Positions 32,349 through 41,026 of a DNA stretch of 64,000 bases are shown one piece after another. This DNA is from Streptomyces sp. KL109B. Lineage in GTDB: Bacteria > Actinomycetota > Actinomycetes > Streptomycetales > Streptomycetaceae. Both the position numbers and the translations under genes were made by a program. Every line of letters starts with the position of its first letter. The stretch's first letter is position 1. The notes below the pieces were generated by a model that did not search any database, was not told the DNA's origin, and saw nothing but the letters and a program-made list of their open reading frames with translations. The stretch covers positions 310,001-374,000 of the forward strand of contig NZ_JASERL010000006.1 in NCBI RefSeq assembly GCF_030766935.1, given 5' to 3'.

Positions 32349-32855
32349 ATGAAGCCACGCAGCGCTTTGGCGCGCCTTCTCGGCGCCGCAACGGCCGCCG
32401 GTGCCCTCGCATGGGCCCTGCTGGCCGGCGGCCAGCAGGCCGCCACCACGGGACCCGGCCACGCCCCCGTCGCGGACGCGGCCCCCGGGTACGCCGTGGA
32501 GGACTACAACTACCCGCAGGCCGACAAGATCCAGGCCGAGCGCGGCATCGTACTCAAGCGCGGCGACGGGCACATCGTGCTCACCGACTGCGCGAGCGGA
32601 GAGAACCTCCTGAGGATCCTCGCCCGCGACAGCGCGGACGTCTGCTTCAAGGTCATCGGCGACGAAGGGTTCCTGACCCTGGAGATCAACTCGGTGCACG
32701 GTGTGCAGACGAACGACTCCAGCAACACCCACCTCGAGATGACCGCCGAGGACGACCACGTCGAGTACGACATCCCCGCCGACACCTGGAAGGGAGTCGG
32801 CGAGTCCGAAGACGGCCGGGAGCACATGCTCATCGAGATCCGCACCACCAAGTAG
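32349..32855 (+). CDS. Small secreted protein with two cysteines, function unknown
   Basis: The 168-residue protein has a signal peptide or single membrane anchor (RLLGAATAAGALAWALLAGG). The mature domain contains ILKRGDG-type sequence (RGIVLKRGDGHIVLTDC), a second Cys in DVCFKVIG, then GFLTLEINSVHGVQ and a C-terminal LIEIRTTK strand. The two cysteines may form one disulfide in a beta-rich fold. It follows the lipoprotein gene after 53 bases and precedes the FG-GAP protein by 39 bases in the same direction. No named function. Confidence 0.75.
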   Translation: MKPRSALARLLGAATAAGALAWALLAGGQQAATTGPGHAPVADAAPGYAVEDYNYPQADKIQAERGIVLKRGDGHIVLTDCASGENLLRILARDSADVCFKVIGDEGFLTLEINSVHGVQTNDSSNTHLEMTAEDDHVEYDIPADTWKGVGESEDGREHMLIEIRTTK

Positions 32856-32894
32856 CCCGCTCCCGCTTCCCGTTGTGACCGAGGTATCCACACC

Positions 32895-35105
32895 ATGCAT
32901 TCCTTGCGTTCCTCCAGACGTCTCCGCCCGGCCGCGCTCGTCGTGGCCTCGGCGGCCGGGTCGCTCGCGCTGAGCGCGCTGCCCGCCGCCGCCCTGACCG
33001 GTACGCCGGTCAGTGACGCGGACACCACCTACGCGTACACCGCCCAGGTCATCGTGGGCGATCACGACCGCGGCTGCTCCGCCGCGCTTGTGGACGCCGA
33101 ATGGCTGCTGACGGCGGCCAGTTGCTTCGCCGCCGACCCGGCCGCGAGCCTGGACGTGCCGGCTGGCGCGCCGAAGAAGCCGACCACGGCCGTGATCGGC
33201 CGCGCCGACCTGTCCGGCAGCCAGGGCGCCGAGCGCCGCGTCGTCGAACTCGTGCCGCGCACCGACCGCGACGTGGTGCTCGCCCGCCTGAACCGGCCCG
33301 TCACCAACGTGACACCCATCGCCCTCGCGACCTCCGCGGCCGCGGCGGGCGCGGAGCTGACCTTCACCGGCTACGGCCGTACGAAGACCGAGTGGGCGCC
33401 GCTGAAGCTGCACACCGGCACCTACACCGTCAACTCCACCGCCACCACGTCGGCGGACGTGACGGGCAAGGACGCGGCCGCCTGCATGGGCGACGCGGGC
33501 GGCCCGGTCGTCGCCGCGGGCAAGCTCGTCGGCCTGGGCTCCCGTTCCTCGCAGGGTGGTTGCTACGGCATCGACGAGACGCAGACCAGCACCGCCGGAG
33601 TGATCTCCCGCGTGGACGGCCTGGCCTCCTGGGTGAAGTCCGAGACGGACGCCACCGCCATCACCGACTTCAACGGCGACGGCGTCGAGGACATCGCGAT
33701 CGCCGACGCCAAGGCGAGCGTCGCCGGTGGCGCGGGCGCGGGCCTGGTCCGCCTGGTGTATGGCGGCGGCAAGGGCACCGCGCAGATCGACCAGGAACTG
33801 GACTGGGTGGCCGGTGGCGCCGAGGCCGGTGACGGCTTCGGGTCGGCGATCGACACCGTCGACCACAACGAGGACGGCTACACCGACCTCGTCGTCGGCA
33901 CCCCGGGCGAGGACCTGGACGGCAAGGCGGACACCGGCATGGTCGACGTCCTGTACGGCGCGGCCGGCGGCCTGGGCACCGGCTCGGTGAAGGCCGAGCA
34001 CTTCGAGCAGGGCACGGGCACGGGCGCGATCAAGGAGGCCGTGGGGGAGGCCGGGGACCGCATGGGACAGGCGCTGGCGGCGGGCACGACGCGCGCCGGA
34101 CGGCCGTGGCTCGTGATCGGTTCCCCGGGCGAGGACGTCGGTGACGCCAAGGACGCCGGTTCGGCCTTCTATGTGTACGACAACACCAGCAAGGCGCTGC
34201 ACCAGGACCTGCCCACCGATGTGCCCGGCGTGGCCGAGACCGACGACCGGTTCGGCTCCGCCATCAGCGGCGACCGCAACTACTTCGCCATCGGCGCCCC
34301 GGGCGAGACGGTCGGCTCCGCCGCCGACTCCGGCACGGTGGCGCTGTTCAGCCACACCCTGGACGCCGACGGCCGTCCGGACTCCATCGGTGGCATGGAC
34401 CAGAGCAACGACGCGGTGACCGGCGCCGCCGAGGCGGACGACGAGTTCGGCGCCGCGCTGGCCATGACCGCCTACCGGACCTCCAGCACGGCCACCGCCG
34501 ACGCCTCGATGCTGGCCATCGGATCTCCCGGCGAGACATCGGATGTGGACGGCAGCGACCGTGTCGGGGCGGGCCGTGTGGTCCTCGTCCAGATCGACGC
34601 CAAGGGCGCCTGGTCCTACGTGCGTGAGCTGCGCCAGGGCGACGGCACGGACACCGTGGTGGGCACCTCGGAGACCGGCGACCGCATGGGCGAATCCCTG
34701 ACCGCGATCAACACCGCCCCGCGCCAGGTCGCCACCGCCGCCACCCTGAAGGTCGCCGTCGGCACCCCCGGCGAGGCCGTCGGCAGCGCCACCAAGGCCG
34801 GCGCGATCCACACGTTCTCGCTGCTCGGCGCCGCCGGTGACAACGACCTGTGGATCGAGGCCGGTGACGGCGACGGCATCCCCGGCACCCCGACCGCGAA
34901 CCACCGCCTGGGCCAGTCCATCCACTACACCGGCACCAAGCTCTACGCCGGTCTGCCCTACGGCCCCGTCGCCACCGGCGTCCTGTACGCCCTGCCGATC
35001 GGGAACACCTACCCCGGCGGCACCAGCGGCACGGTGACCACCTACAAGCCCGGCACCGGCGGACTGCCCGCCGCGGGCACGGAGTTCGGTTCCGCGGCCC
35101 GCTGA
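32895..35105 (+). CDS. Secreted inactive trypsin-like domain fused to FG-GAP propeller
   Basis: The 736-residue protein has a Sec signal (cleavage near AAALTG, residue 34), an S1 protease-like domain (about 40-250) and about seven FG-GAP/integrin-type repeats (about 255-720; for example DFNGDGVEDIAIAD, GDGFGSAI and DLVVGTPGED) forming a likely beta-propeller. Two catalytic residues are replaced: TAAHC reads TAASC, and GDSGGP reads CMGDAGGP. The Asp region DRDVVLARL remains. The codons are unambiguous (AGT and GCG). It is therefore probably a binding protein rather than a protease. It is the last gene of the ALF operon. Confidence 0.88.
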   Translation: MHSLRSSRRLRPAALVVASAAGSLALSALPAAALTGTPVSDADTTYAYTAQVIVGDHDRGCSAALVDAEWLLTAASCFAADPAASLDVPAGAPKKPTTAVIGRADLSGSQGAERRVVELVPRTDRDVVLARLNRPVTNVTPIALATSAAAAGAELTFTGYGRTKTEWAPLKLHTGTYTVNSTATTSADVTGKDAAACMGDAGGPVVAAGKLVGLGSRSSQGGCYGIDETQTSTAGVISRVDGLASWVKSETDATAITDFNGDGVEDIAIADAKASVAGGAGAGLVRLVYGGGKGTAQIDQELDWVAGGAEAGDGFGSAIDTVDHNEDGYTDLVVGTPGEDLDGKADTGMVDVLYGAAGGLGTGSVKAEHFEQGTGTGAIKEAVGEAGDRMGQALAAGTTRAGRPWLVIGSPGEDVGDAKDAGSAFYVYDNTSKALHQDLPTDVPGVAETDDRFGSAISGDRNYFAIGAPGETVGSAADSGTVALFSHTLDADGRPDSIGGMDQSNDAVTGAAEADDEFGAALAMTAYRTSSTATADASMLAIGSPGETSDVDGSDRVGAGRVVLVQIDAKGAWSYVRELRQGDGTDTVVGTSETGDRMGESLTAINTAPRQVATAATLKVAVGTPGEAVGSATKAGAIHTFSLLGAAGDNDLWIEAGDGDGIPGTPTANHRLGQSIHYTGTKLYAGLPYGPVATGVLYALPIGNTYPGGTSGTVTTYKPGTGGLPAAGTEFGSAAR

Positions 35106-35125
35106 CGCGGGTCACGAACGGATTG

Positions 35126-35347
35126 TTACTGGGCGGGCGGTGGCTTCCGGGTCACCGTCTCGCCCGGGATGACGCGGGGCGGGCGCTGTGCGGCGTCCGC
35201 CCCGTCCTGCTCCTTCGCGGCGCGGGCCTCGGCCTTGAGGATGCGGGCCGACTTGCCCGCGCTGCGCGTCAGTTCCGGCAGTTTCTTCACGCCGACCACC
35301 ACGGCGATCACGATCAGGATGATGGCCAGCTCGCTGAGTCCGAACAT
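35126..35347 (-). CDS. tatA: TatA/E-type twin-arginine translocase subunit
   Basis: The 73-residue protein starts MFGLSELAIILIVIAVVVGVKKLPELTRSAGKSARILK in pattern: one membrane helix, a hinge, then the amphipathic KKLPEL helix and a charged tail. These are the hallmarks of TatA, the pore subunit for folded Tat substrates. The hinge reads VGVKKLPEL where most TatA proteins have FGxKKLPE, so the usual Phe is Val. It starts 4 bases after the spo0M stop on the same strand. It is probably a second TatA besides the housekeeping copy. Confidence 0.83.
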   Translation of the reverse strand: MFGLSELAIILIVIAVVVGVKKLPELTRSAGKSARILKAEARAAKEQDGADAAQRPPRVIPGETVTRKPPPAQ

Positions 35348-35351
35348 GGTG

Positions 35352-36266
35352 TCAGTCCTCGCCGCTCTCGTCGTCGCCTTCGTCGTCCTCGTCATCGCCC
35401 TCGAAGAAGTCGCCGACCTCGTCCACGACTTCGGCCGCGACCATACCGCCGACCACCCCGACCGCGAGCCCGGCCGCGCCCGCCGCGACGGCCGTGCCCA
35501 TGCCGGGGCCGGTGTCGGCGTAGTCGTCGCTGAAGGAGTGCCAGTGCTCGCAGCGGGCGGTCAGCTCGCGCATCCAGCCGTCCACGACCGAGGTCCAGTC
35601 CTGGTGCCGCACCTCGTCGTGGGACACGGTGAAGCGGGTGAGGGTGTCGTGGCCGCGGTGCTTGTCGGCCTCCAGGACCACCTCCATGCCGTCGGGCGCC
35701 GCGAGGAAGGCCACCTCCAACTCGTAGAGGGCGTAAGCGTATTGGGGAGCCGGGGCCAGGTCGATCTCCTGGTAGAAGGGGAGTCGCTGACCCGTGCCGC
35801 CGATGTGTCCGTACTCCAGGTCGGCGGACGTGAAGCCGAAGCCGAGCCGGCCGAAGGCTTCGAGGATCGCCTCCTGTACGGGCAGGGGGCCTACGGCGAG
35901 CCGGTCGAGGTCGCCCGTGTCCTTGCCGCCCGCGACGGCGAGTTCGGTGCGGACGCCGAGCGTGATGCCGAGGTCCTGCCCGTACAGCTCGGTGATCGGT
36001 GTCTCCCACGGCAGCGTCACCGTGAACGGCACGCTGTGCTCGGCGCCCGCGACGAGCCGGAAGCCGCCGCCGACCACGAACCGGTCGAACACCTCGTCAC
36101 CGGCGACGAGCTCCAGGGTGATGTGCTCGATGTCGAAGTCCCCGCTGCCGCCCCTGAGATGGACCTGCCCCGAGACGGTGCCGCCGGGCGCGGCGGTCCA
36201 GGCGGGGAGCACGGTGTCGACGGTGGGGCCACCCGCACCGAGCGAGCCGAGCAGTCTCTTGAACAC
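35352..36266 (-). CDS. spo0M: Spo0M-family sporulation control protein
   Basis: The 304-residue protein begins MFKRLLGSLGAGGPTVDTVL and has the arrestin-like beta-sandwich of Spo0M (GTVSGQVHLRGG, SVPFTVTLPWETPIT, GDLDRLAVGPLPVQ; about residues 10-240). It ends with a glycine/alanine hydrophobic stretch (about 255-285) and a very acidic tail rich in D and E. In Bacillus, Spo0M affects sporulation and cytoskeletal functions. The added membrane-like segment is notable. It forms a two-gene operon with tatA and is divergent from terB. Confidence 0.86.
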   Translation of the reverse strand: MFKRLLGSLGAGGPTVDTVLPAWTAAPGGTVSGQVHLRGGSGDFDIEHITLELVAGDEVFDRFVVGGGFRLVAGAEHSVPFTVTLPWETPITELYGQDLGITLGVRTELAVAGGKDTGDLDRLAVGPLPVQEAILEAFGRLGFGFTSADLEYGHIGGTGQRLPFYQEIDLAPAPQYAYALYELEVAFLAAPDGMEVVLEADKHRGHDTLTRFTVSHDEVRHQDWTSVVDGWMRELTARCEHWHSFSDDYADTGPGMGTAVAAGAAGLAVGVVGGMVAAEVVDEVGDFFEGDDEDDEGDDESGED

Positions 36267-36289
36267 GGGAACTTCCCCCGATCTCCGTT

Positions 36290-36326
36290 AGTTTCTACGT
36301 TGCCGAGTTTCTACATTGCTGTAGAA
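36290..36326. promoter_or_regulatory. Direct and inverted repeats between spo0M and terB
   Basis: AGTTTCTACGTTGC (36290-36303) and AGTTTCTACATTGC (36306-36319) are near-identical direct repeats 16 bases apart. The second forms a dyad TTCTACA-TTGC-TGTAGAA (36309-36326). This pattern suits binding of a regulator in the divergent promoter. Confidence 0.5.
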
Positions 36327-36373
36327 GTATGGCACGGCAAGACATCTCAATCCGCTCGATCCAAGGAGCATCC

Positions 36374-36829
36374 GTGGCCCTGTGGGACCGCATCAAGGAA
36401 TCCGCGTCGACGATGCAGACGCAGCTGGTGGCGAAGAAGAACGACCTGAAGTCCGGGGCGTTCCGCGACGCCTCCATGGCCATGTGCGCCCTGGTCGCCG
36501 CGGCCGACGGCACCATCGACCCCTCGGAGCGGCGCCGCGTCGCGCAGCTCATCATGAGCAACGAGGTACTGCAGAACTTCGACGCCACCGACCTCCAGCG
36601 CCGCTTCGAGGCCAACCTCGACAAGCTGACGGCCGACTTCGACTTCGGCAAGGTCAGTGTGTTGCAGGAGGTCGCCAAGGCGAAGAAGAAGGAGGCCGAG
36701 GCGCGCGCCGTCATCCAGATCGGCATCGTCATCGGCGGCGCCGACGGCGACTTCGACAAGACGGAGCAGGGCGTCGTGCGGGAGGCATGCCAGATGCTGG
36801 GCCTGCCGACGCACGAGTTCGACCTCTAG
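36374..36829 (+). CDS. terB: TerB-family tellurite/stress protein
   Basis: The 151-residue protein matches the length and pattern of TerB: GAFRDASMAMCALVAAADGTIDPSERRR and a second acidic metal-binding repeat GGADGDFDKTEQGV. It also has the LTADFDFGK segment. TerB works with TerD/TerC proteins in a calcium-linked membrane stress system. I chose GTG 36374 because AAGGAG lies 5 bases upstream; the longer reading would add 15 unconserved residues. No other ter gene is adjacent. Confidence 0.88.
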   Translation: MALWDRIKESASTMQTQLVAKKNDLKSGAFRDASMAMCALVAAADGTIDPSERRRVAQLIMSNEVLQNFDATDLQRRFEANLDKLTADFDFGKVSVLQEVAKAKKKEAEARAVIQIGIVIGGADGDFDKTEQGVVREACQMLGLPTHEFDL

Positions 36830-36846
36830 GCTCCGGGCCAGCTACG

Positions 36847-37779
36847 TCACAGTGGGGTCGCCGCATGCAGCGTGGCCGCCAGCGTGAATGCCGAGTTGGC
36901 GGACGACATGGCGGAGGCGACCGCGCCGAACCCCGCCGTCCACGTGGCGAGCCCCACGGCGGTGAATGCCGTGGCCCGGCCCGGCCTGCCGGGCGGCGGG
37001 GCGAGCAGCGCGGCGACGCGGCGGGGCACCGGTCCTGGAGCGGCGAGCGCCGCGAACACCGGCTCGCGCGCCCCGCGCGTCGACAGCGCCGCCTTGCCGA
37101 TGGCGCGCGCCACCACCGTGCGGTCGCCGACCCGCGCCGCCGCCTCCTCGTCGGCCCACCGCTCGGCCGTGTACGCCACGGCCGAACTCAGCGGGCGCAG
37201 AAAGGGGTTGGCGCGGGCGGCGAGGCGCACGGTCAGCAGGTGTCGGTGGTGGCGGGCCGTCAGATGGGTGCGCTCGTGCGCGAACAGGGCCCGGCGCTCC
37301 GCCGAGCTGAGCCGGTCGAGCAGCGCCGTGGTGACGACGACCCGGCCGCCCCCGCCTCCGGGCAGCGCGTACGCGTACGGCCGCGGGTCGGGCAGCACCG
37401 CGACCCGCGTGGCGGGCAGTCCGGCGAGCGCCGCGTGGGCGCGGCGGCGCAGCGCGAAGTGCCGCCACACCGTGCGGGCGCAGGCGGCGACGACGGCGAT
37501 CAGCGCCGGAATGGCCGCCTTGCCCGCGATCTCGTCCTGCGGCACGGCGGCCCGCACCTCCGGATCCGACCAGCCGTCCGGCAGCGGGTTGCCCGGCAGC
37601 TGCGCGGTGCCGACCACCATCAGGAGACCGAGGCAGACCGTGCTGCACACCGCCATCACCGCGGCGACGCGGGTCAGGAGGCGGGTCGCGGTGCGCGGAT
37701 GCAGTCGCTGCGCGGCGAGCCGGGCCACCGGCCAGGCCGTCAGCGGCAGCACCAGCGGAAGGAAGACGAAGATGCCCAC
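36847..37779 (-). CDS. M56-family membrane metallopeptidase (BlaR1-like)
   Basis: The 310-residue protein has about three or four membrane segments and the zinc motif HERTH (in RALFAHERTHLTARHH, near residue 177). A downstream conserved AERWADEEAAARVG region carries the third ligand candidate. It lacks the penicillin-binding sensor domain of BlaR1/MecR1. It starts 4 bases after a BlaI-type repressor gene, forming the typical two-gene signalling pair in which the peptidase inactivates the repressor. The signal is unknown. Confidence 0.86.
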   Translation of the reverse strand: MGIFVFLPLVLPLTAWPVARLAAQRLHPRTATRLLTRVAAVMAVCSTVCLGLLMVVGTAQLPGNPLPDGWSDPEVRAAVPQDEIAGKAAIPALIAVVAACARTVWRHFALRRRAHAALAGLPATRVAVLPDPRPYAYALPGGGGGRVVVTTALLDRLSSAERRALFAHERTHLTARHHRHLLTVRLAARANPFLRPLSSAVAYTAERWADEEAAARVGDRTVVARAIGKAALSTRGAREPVFAALAAPGPVPRRVAALLAPPPGRPGRATAFTAVGLATWTAGFGAVASAMSSANSAFTLAATLHAATPL

Positions 37780-37783
37780 GCGC

Positions 37784-38203
37784 TCAGTCCGTGCCTTCCT
37801 CGTCGACGCCGCTGCCGGTTTCCTCGGCGCCTTCCGCGCGGCGCAGCAGATCCCGCAGCAGCCGCTCGTCGCCTTCGGCCAGCGAGGTCACGAAGCTCGC
37901 GAGCACCGCCTCCCGGTCCGGCTCGGCGTCCAGGACCCTGCGCATCTTGAAGGCGGCGAGCCCGGCCTCGTCGGCCACGGGCGTCCACACGAACGAGCGG
38001 CCCTCGCGCCGCCGGGTCACCGCGTCCTTGGCCTGCAGCCTCGCCAGGATCGTGACTACGGTGGTGTACGCGAGGTCCCCGCCCAGCTGGTCGCGCACCC
38101 ACCCGGCGCTCACCGGGGCGTCGGCCGCGCGGAGCGCGGCGAGGACCAGCGCCTCCAGCTCGCCCTGAGCGCGCCGCGGGGTCCTGTGGCCTGGCTTCGT
38201 CAC
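37784..38203 (-). CDS. BlaI/MecI/CopY-family repressor
   Basis: The 139-residue protein has the BlaI winged helix: RRAQGELEALVLAALRAADAPVSAGWVRDQLGGDLAYTTVVTILARLQAKDAVTR in pattern (about residues 9-66), then the wing (RREGRSFVWTPV) and a helical dimerisation region. It pairs with the downstream M56 peptidase. I saw no clear TACA/TGTA-type operator in the 216 bases upstream, so its site may differ from the usual one. Confidence 0.88.
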   Translation of the reverse strand: MTKPGHRTPRRAQGELEALVLAALRAADAPVSAGWVRDQLGGDLAYTTVVTILARLQAKDAVTRRREGRSFVWTPVADEAGLAAFKMRRVLDAEPDREAVLASFVTSLAEGDERLLRDLLRRAEGAEETGSGVDEEGTD

Positions 38204-38419
38204 CTGGGCCTCCTGATCGCCGGGGTCGTGGACCCGCCCATCTTCTCAGCGGGCGGGAACAATGGTGACACCTCGGCCGTTGTGAAGATCAAGGCAAAGA
38301 GAAAGTAAAACGCGAAGGAGCAGCCGGTTGTCCGCCAGATCGACGGACCCTCCGGGGCACAGTCCCCGACCACCCCGCCCCACGAGCCATGAGCACGGCA
38401 CACGGCGAGGTGGTGTCAC

Positions 38420-39970
38420 ATGCTGAGTGCCGTGCTCGGTCTCCTCGCGGTCCTCGTGCTGACCGCCGGAACCGGATACTTCGTCGCGCAGGAATTCGCC
38501 TACGTCGCCGCCGACCGCCTGGCCCTCGCCCGCGACGCCGATGCGGGCGACAAGAAGGCGGCGAAGGCCCTCAAGGTCCTCGAGCGGCTCTCCTTCATGC
38601 TGTCGGGCGCCCAGCTCGGCATCACGGTCACCGGCCTGGTCGTCGGCTTCCTCGCCGAACCCTCCGTCTCGACCCTGCTGCGCCCGGCCCTCGAAGGCAT
38701 CGGCATCCCGGCCGCGGCCGTCACCGGAATCTCGGTGGTCCTGGCGTTCGTGCTGGCCACGGTCGTGCAGATGGTGCTCGGCGAGCTGGCCCCGAAGAAC
38801 CTCGCCCTCGCCGTCCCGGAGCGCCTCGCGAAGTCCCTCGCCGGGTCCACCCTCGCGTATCTGAAGGTCGTCGGCCCCGTCGTGCACCTCTTCGACAGCG
38901 CCGCGAACAAGCTGCTGCGCAAGGTCGGCATCGAACCCGTCGAGGAGCTGCACCACGGCGCGACCCTGGAGGAGCTGAGCCACCTCATCGGCGAGTCCCA
39001 TCAGCAGGGCGAGCTGCCCCGCGAGACCGCCGCCCTCCTCGACCACGCCCTGGCGTTCAACGAGCGGACCCTCGACCAGGTGATGGTGCCGCGCGCGGAC
39101 GCCGTCTTCGTCCGCGCGGAGGCGACGGCCGCCGACACCGTCGAGCTGATCGCCAAGCACGGCCACTCCACGTACCCGGTCATGGGCGACCACCCGGACG
39201 ACGTCACGGGCGTCGTCGGCGTCCGCGAACTGACGCGGCTGCCGCAGTCCGCGTACGAGGACACCACGGCCGGGGCGCTGGCCAGGCGTCCCCTGCTGCT
39301 GCCGGACCGGCTCCAGCTCCCGGCCGCCGTCGACCGGATGCGGGAGGCCGACGACGAGTTCGCTGTCGTCCTCGACGAGCACGGTGGCGTGGCGGGCGTC
39401 GTCACGTACGAGGACATCGCCGAGGAGCTGGTCGGTGACATCGCGGACGAGACCGACCGCGAGACACGGCCGGCCGTCCCGGACGTCGACGGCACCGGCT
39501 GGGTGGTCGACGCGGGCCGCCGCCTCGACGAGATCGCCGAGGCCACCGGCGTCGAGCTGCCCGAGGGCGAGGGGTACGACACCGTGGCCGGCCTGATCGT
39601 CGACCGCCTCGGCCGCTTCCCGGCGGTCGGCGACCGGGTCGCGATCGACCTGGACGACGACGCGGGTGGCGTGCAGGCCGTGCTCGACGTCCGGACCCTC
39701 GACCGCCACGTGGCCGAACTGGCCGGTCTGACCCTCCGCACCCCAACCGCCCCACAACCACCGCCCGACACCGAACCCGGCACCGTCCCTGGCCCCGAGC
39801 CCGCCGCCGGTCCCGAACCCGGCACCGGCCCCGAGTCCGCCGCAGGTCCCGGCACCGGCCCCGAGCCCGCCGCCCGTCCCGACACCGAGCCCGCCGCCGG
39901 ACCCGGCACCAAGGCCGCCACCGGACCCGCCACCGCATCGTCCGACACCGAAGAGGAGCCGCGCTCATGA
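38420..39970 (+). CDS. CNNM/CorC-type ion transporter with repetitive tail
   Basis: The 516-residue protein has a DUF21 membrane domain (about residues 1-180, with SGAQLGITVTGLVVGFLAEP and LGELAPKNLA), two CBS domains (about 200-330, EFAVVLDEHGGVAGVVTYEDI) and a CorC_HlyC domain (about 345-430). Relatives move magnesium or sodium/cobalt ions. The last 80 residues are a Pro/Gly/Glu repeat (units like GPEPAAGPEPGTGPES), probably disordered. The stop overlaps the next CNNM gene as ATGA, suggesting a heteromer. Confidence 0.88.
   Translation: MLSAVLGLLAVLVLTAGTGYFVAQEFAYVAADRLALARDADAGDKKAAKALKVLERLSFMLSGAQLGITVTGLVVGFLAEPSVSTLLRPALEGIGIPAAAVTGISVVLAFVLATVVQMVLGELAPKNLALAVPERLAKSLAGSTLAYLKVVGPVVHLFDSAANKLLRKVGIEPVEELHHGATLEELSHLIGESHQQGELPRETAALLDHALAFNERTLDQVMVPRADAVFVRAEATAADTVELIAKHGHSTYPVMGDHPDDVTGVVGVRELTRLPQSAYEDTTAGALARRPLLLPDRLQLPAAVDRMREADDEFAVVLDEHGGVAGVVTYEDIAEELVGDIADETDRETRPAVPDVDGTGWVVDAGRRLDEIAEATGVELPEGEGYDTVAGLIVDRLGRFPAVGDRVAIDLDDDAGGVQAVLDVRTLDRHVAELAGLTLRTPTAPQPPPDTEPGTVPGPEPAAGPEPGTGPESAAGPGTGPEPAARPDTEPAAGPGTKAATGPATASSDTEEEPRS
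39760..39935. repeat. Repetitive Pro/Gly/Glu-coding tail of the first CNNM gene
   Basis: Degenerate units based on CCCGAGCCCGCCGCCGGT repeat through the 3' end of the gene and encode a P-E-P-A-A-G / P-G-T-G pattern. Confidence 0.7.
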
Positions 39971-40989
39971 GTTTCCCCATGGCCCTCTTCATCACCGTCC
40001 TCCTCCTCATCGGCAGCGGCTTCTTCGTGGCCGCCGAGTTCGCCCTCGTCGCCGCCAAGCGGCACCGCATGGAGCAGGCCATCGCGTCCGGCGCGCGCGG
40101 CGCCAAGGCTGCCCTCGCCGGGATGCGCGAGCTGTCGCTGATGCTCGCGGGCGCCCAGCTCGGCATCACCATCTGTACGTTGGGCCTCGGCTCGATCTCC
40201 AAGCCCGCCATCTCCCACGAGCTGGACCCGCTGCTGCACAGCTGGGGCCTGCCCAGCGGCCTCAGTTACGGAGTCTCCTTCGCGTTCGCGATGATCGTCG
40301 TGGTGTTCCTGCACATGGTCGTCGGCGAGATGGCGCCCAAGTCCTGGGCGATCGCGCACCCCGAGCGTTCGGCGATGCTGCTCGCGCCGCCGTTCCGCGC
40401 CGTGGTCAAGGTCGTCCGCCCGCTGATCTGGGTCCTCAACCGGGTCAGCAACGCGCTGGTACGCATGTGCCGAGTCACCCCGCGCGACGAACTCGCCGAG
40501 GTGCACAACCGCGAGCAACTCACCCACCTCGTCGTGGAGTCGGAGCGGCTCGGCCTGATCAGCAAGGACGACTCGGAGCTGATCACCAGCTCCCTGGTCG
40601 AACCACTCACCCCGGTCGGCGACCTCCAGACACCCGCCGCACACATCACCTCCGTCCCTGCGGACGCGGACCTCGACACGGTCCTCGCCACGGCGGCGGA
40701 CCGCGACCGCAGCCGTCTCCTCGTACGCGACGGGGGCCGGGTCGCCGGTTCCGTGCACGCCCGCGACGCGCTGATCGCGCGCAGCCGGGGGCGCGCCACG
40801 ACGGCCGGTGAGCTGGCCCGCCCGGTACCGGAACTGCTCGCGACCGACACGGTCGGCCAGGCCATCGAACAGCTCCGCAAGGGCCGTGCCTCCCTCGCCG
40901 TCGTCCACGACGACACCGGCCGCCTCACCGGCCTCGTCGCCCTCGACGACCTCCTGGCCCGACTGACCCACCCGCAGGCGGCGGCCTGA
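39967..40989 (+). CDS. Second CNNM/CorC-type ion transporter
   Basis: The 340-residue protein repeats the DUF21 layout (AAEFALVAAKRHRMEQAIASG, LAGAQLGITICTLGLGSISKPA, VGEMAPKSWAIAHPERSA) followed by a CBS pair (about residues 200-335). It lacks the C-terminal CorC_HlyC domain that the first copy has. Tandem DUF21 genes of unequal length are usual in actinobacteria. Translation is coupled to the first gene by the ATGA overlap. Confidence 0.88.
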   Translation: MSFPMALFITVLLLIGSGFFVAAEFALVAAKRHRMEQAIASGARGAKAALAGMRELSLMLAGAQLGITICTLGLGSISKPAISHELDPLLHSWGLPSGLSYGVSFAFAMIVVVFLHMVVGEMAPKSWAIAHPERSAMLLAPPFRAVVKVVRPLIWVLNRVSNALVRMCRVTPRDELAEVHNREQLTHLVVESERLGLISKDDSELITSSLVEPLTPVGDLQTPAAHITSVPADADLDTVLATAADRDRSRLLVRDGGRVAGSVHARDALIARSRGRATTAGELARPVPELLATDTVGQAIEQLRKGRASLAVVHDDTGRLTGLVALDDLLARLTHPQAAA

Positions 40990-41026
40990 GTCCGGGCAGG
41001 GTCCGGCGGCACTGGTCCGGGCGGCA

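Noticed and set aside
38204..38419. BlaI-type operator in the promoter of the BlaI/M56 pair
   Set aside because: No TACA-N-TGTA dyad could be found in the gap.
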